Below, piece after piece: positions 61,418 through 64,000 of a stretch of DNA of 64,000 nucleotides. The notes below the pieces were generated by a model. That model worked only from the letters and a program-made list of their open reading frames with translations. It was not told the origin of the DNA and ran no database searches. The stretch covers positions 1 to 64,000 of the forward strand of contig NZ_JAKGAS010000009.1 in the NCBI RefSeq assembly GCF_021532655.1. Direction: 5' to 3'. This stretch comes from Paraglaciecola algarum (GTDB lineage Bacteria > Pseudomonadota > Gammaproteobacteria > Enterobacterales > Alteromonadaceae). The position numbers and the translations under genes are program-made. Each line of letters begins with the position of its first letter. Positions within the stretch are counted from its first letter, which is position 1.

Positions 61418-63952
61418 CTACTGCTTTACCAGCAGTAGCTCGTGCATGGCCATACTGGCTCTTATGAAGGCGATATTGCCTTTTGCATCATTTTTCCATA
61501 TAGGTTCAGACATGTAATACTGATAACTACCGTCTCGGCCGAAGCCTAATCCAGCCACATAACATTGATTAGTCATGCTGACAGTGCCATCGCTATGTAC
61601 CAAAACAAATTCCTTTATTAAACCTTGATAAGCCTTTTGAGCGACAGCTTTATATTTATCATCTATATAACCATTCTTGATTGCTTTGGCATAAAAATAA
61701 GTAAACATGGCAGATGCGCTGGATTCTCTATAATTTCCCACAACATGGGGCTTATCCATGACTTGCCACCAAGTCTGCGTTTCTTTGTCCATGGCTTGCT
61801 CTAGGCTAACAGCCACTTCTTGAGCAATTTGTAATAATGGGGCTCTTAGTTCAGTTTTTGATTCAGGAATTAACTCAAGAACATCCACCAAAGACATTAC
61901 CATCCAGCCCATACCTCTGGCCCAAAATTCGGGGGATAAGCCAGTTTCAGGATCAGCCCAATCTTGCTGTTTTGCTTCATCCCAAGCATGGTAATAATAA
62001 CCCGTTGCTTTGTCTTTAAGATATTTTTGAGTTAACACAAATTCATTGACTACTTCGTCCAAACTATGGCCATCTTCAAATAAGTTAGAGTATTCAGCTA
62101 AAAAAGGCATACCCATATACACGCCATCTAGCCATACTTGACTGGTATATTTTTTCTTGTGCCAAAAAGCGCCTTCTGTGGTTTTTGGCTGCTCTTTAAG
62201 TTGTTGTCTTAAGGTATCTATCGCGGTTTTGTATTTTTGTTCTTTAGTTTCTTTATATAAAGCTAAAACGGCAACACCGGGCGACACAGCATCAATATTA
62301 TAGTTTGAGAGTTTATAGCGTTTAATTGTACCGTCATCCTCTATAAAAGAACCGGTCACTTTGTGCAGCATCTCTTGGTATTTATCTTCGCCTGTGATTT
62401 CGCCCAACAAATAAAATGTATGAGGGGTTAGACCCACTATGTCGTACTCAAATTTAGGCAAACGTTTACGATTGATATCCCAACCATCATACCTATAGGT
62501 ATAACCTTTACGCTTTAATTCACTGTCTGCCAACAAGCGAGCCCAATTCAGCGCGTTGTCAGCGGTTACAGTTTCAGCTATAGCCGATTTAGAGGCTTTA
62601 GTTTTTAAACGAATTCTAGGTTTGACGGTTAATTTTTCAGCCTCTTGTTCTAAATAGGCCACAAAATCTTGTTTGTTATGAATACCACTTTCTTCGTCCC
62701 ACACAGCTGCAAAATAATAGTCTAGTTGCATGGCATTAGGATTATTTGGCGTTGGATTACCTTTTGGTGACATTATGGCCAAATAATTCTTTTTATCTTG
62801 CGTCACTTCTTTTAACAATTCTCTACGAAAGAAAACCGCCATACCTAACTGGCCACCATCCAAAGATTGTTTACCCCAGCTAGCAATAAAGCTATAGGCT
62901 TTTCCTGTGATATCTATATCACCTTGTATAAACTCAGTGTCTTTATGTTTCACCACACCAATTGCCATGGTCTCAACTGGCGCTGACATATCTAAAGTTA
63001 GCTTAGCCAATCGACTACCTGCTTGCATTGAAACAAATGCTTTAAGGTCTTGCTGGCCTATGTCACTCTTCCAAGCTTGGTAATCAATACTAAAATGCGA
63101 GGATAGTGCCCCATTTGCATGAATTGTAGCTGTCCAAGAATCTACGTCGCTAACTAACGAAAGAGTGTCATTATGCCACAAGCCAAAACCTCCGGCGCCA
63201 AGAGAACTTCCAACTTTGAGCAGGTCCATGCCCCAAGGTTGTAACTCGTGATAAGAGGCATAACCATCTTGACCTACGTTTTGTAGTACAGGCTCTGGCG
63301 TCAATTTACCAAAAATATCAAAGCCATTTCTATGATCTAAATATATTCGATAACCCACTTTATCAGACTCAATACCCGGGCCCTCATAGCGGATCCAATT
63401 AGAATGATCTGTGTAGTGTTTTTCTGGTGTAAGGGTATCAACGTTAACAAAGTTGCCACCTGTATAACCTTTGAATTTACCGTCAGTGTATTTTTCATGA
63501 GGCCCCCACTCACCACCTATTTTATGGGATATCTCAGCTTGTGTTCGTTTAACCAGTTTATGGGTTGATTTGTCACCTTGATTAATCACAAATTGTTTAG
63601 TTTCCCCGGCTTGAAAGTTTGTAGCAAAAATTAAACCATCAAACTTTCCATCTAAGTCATTATCAATTACTTGCGAGGGCAAAACATCCTCGCCTTGTTT
63701 AACAGATAAAAAACCTGTGAAGTCACTATCTAATCCAAGATCATAAAAGCTTAAATAAGTCAGTTCATCGTTACGTTCAAAAAGTGATGGATTATGTACT
63801 TCGGCGCTCGCCAGCCAATTATTTTGGGTGATTGCTTTTTGCCCGCCAAGCTCTTCGACACTAGCCTTTGTGGTATCTTTACAAGCAGTTAATAGGTTAA
63901 ACAACACTATTAAAGAAAACGCTGCATATCCAACTTTTTGTATACGTATCAT
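61418..63952 (-). CDS. DUF4861-GH105 fusion lipoprotein (unsaturated rhamnogalacturonyl hydrolase)
   Basis: 844 residues with lipoprotein signal (LLTACKD, Cys near 24). About 45-430 matches the DUF4861 type (GEWGPHEKYTDGKFKGYTGG, RYEGPGIESDKVGYRIYLDHRNGFDIFG, QPWGMDLLKVGSSLGAGGFGLW). About 465-840 is a GH105 (alpha/alpha)6 barrel with AVSPGVAVLALY, WLDGVYMGMPF (catalytic Asp near 607) and WARGMGWMVMSL. GH105 releases unsaturated galacturonate from RG-I oligomers made by lyases. The fused DUF4861 domain has no known activity; it may bind or modify the substrate. Confidence 0.9.
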   Translation of the reverse strand: MIRIQKVGYAAFSLIVLFNLLTACKDTTKASVEELGGQKAITQNNWLASAEVHNPSLFERNDELTYLSFYDLGLDSDFTGFLSVKQGEDVLPSQVIDNDLDGKFDGLIFATNFQAGETKQFVINQGDKSTHKLVKRTQAEISHKIGGEWGPHEKYTDGKFKGYTGGNFVNVDTLTPEKHYTDHSNWIRYEGPGIESDKVGYRIYLDHRNGFDIFGKLTPEPVLQNVGQDGYASYHELQPWGMDLLKVGSSLGAGGFGLWHNDTLSLVSDVDSWTATIHANGALSSHFSIDYQAWKSDIGQQDLKAFVSMQAGSRLAKLTLDMSAPVETMAIGVVKHKDTEFIQGDIDITGKAYSFIASWGKQSLDGGQLGMAVFFRRELLKEVTQDKKNYLAIMSPKGNPTPNNPNAMQLDYYFAAVWDEESGIHNKQDFVAYLEQEAEKLTVKPRIRLKTKASKSAIAETVTADNALNWARLLADSELKRKGYTYRYDGWDINRKRLPKFEYDIVGLTPHTFYLLGEITGEDKYQEMLHKVTGSFIEDDGTIKRYKLSNYNIDAVSPGVAVLALYKETKEQKYKTAIDTLRQQLKEQPKTTEGAFWHKKKYTSQVWLDGVYMGMPFLAEYSNLFEDGHSLDEVVNEFVLTQKYLKDKATGYYYHAWDEAKQQDWADPETGLSPEFWARGMGWMVMSLVDVLELIPESKTELRAPLLQIAQEVAVSLEQAMDKETQTWWQVMDKPHVVGNYRESSASAMFTYFYAKAIKNGYIDDKYKAVAQKAYQGLIKEFVLVHSDGTVSMTNQCYVAGLGFGRDGSYQYYMSEPIWKNDAKGNIAFIRASMAMHELLLVKQ

Positions 63953-64000
63953 TTGGTATTACTCTTCTTCTAAAATGAGAGCATTAGCTCCTAGTTTAAA

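Noticed and set aside
1..64000. Search for CRISPR arrays, tRNA or rRNA genes and prophage
   Set aside because: No regularly spaced repeats with unique spacers, no cloverleaf candidate and no phage structural gene were noticed by eye; this does not replace a covariance-model or repeat search.

Overview
The window looks like a chromosomal segment of a marine, polysaccharide-degrading gammaproteobacterium of the Alteromonadales (Paraglaciecola/Glaciecola/Alteromonas type). This rests on the low-to-moderate GC, the conserved clpA-clpS/cspD divergent pair, a monomeric NADP isocitrate dehydrogenase, long TonB-dependent receptors beside glycoside hydrolases, and a uronate catabolism locus with a TRAP transporter. 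The genus call is an inference from gene content; nothing was searched.

Layout. 1-163: 3' end of an IS3-family element. 195-8534: core genes (clpA, clpS, cspD, icd, rluE) and a membrane GGDEF-EAL protein. 8938-20215: a carbohydrate island with a GH95 enzyme, a TonB receptor, two flavin-dependent halogenase-family proteins (the second degenerate), a GDSL esterase and a membrane-spanning AraC regulator. 20623-34139: an envelope (lipid A) remodelling island with an LTA-synthase-like transferase, DgkA, two EptA-type phosphoethanolamine transferases, a surface-antigen barrel, a PAP2 phosphatase, a broken DUF3108 gene, and a histidine kinase/response regulator/DUF5916 operon. 35898-39635: a periplasmic three-gene operon of cytochrome c, a beta-propeller dehydrogenase-like protein and a DUF1080 sugar hydrolase. 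40286-44362: a LacI regulator and a second TonB receptor. 44555-63952: a pectin / rhamnogalacturonan-I locus with GH2, GH53, MFS, pectinesterase, UxaA, UxaB, KduI, a TRAP transporter, LacI, CE12 esterase, a solute-binding-like protein, an alpha/beta esterase and a DUF4861-GH105 lipoprotein.

How the parts fit. In the pectin locus, surface and periplasmic enzymes trim galactan side chains (GH53, GH2), remove methyl and acetyl esters (CE8, CE12, alpha/beta esterase) and release unsaturated galacturonate (GH105). Uronates probably enter by the TRAP system and are processed by KduI and UxaB/UxaA. A LacI-type operator pair sits between the divergent uxaB and kduI genes.

The most striking regulatory signal is in the envelope island. 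Four intergenic regions carry three half-sites related to CTTAAG at an exact 11-bp period, resembling extended PmrA boxes. In three of them a -10-like hexamer follows after exactly 10 bp. They precede the LTA-synthase-like gene, the barrel-eptA-dgkA operon, the PAP2-eptA operon and the response regulator itself, which suggests one self-controlled regulon. A second family of 11-bp-phased direct repeats (GGGTAAC) lies upstream of both the lacI-type gene at 40.3 kb and the TonB receptor at 41.6 kb, and one copy overlaps a decayed DUF1080 gene.
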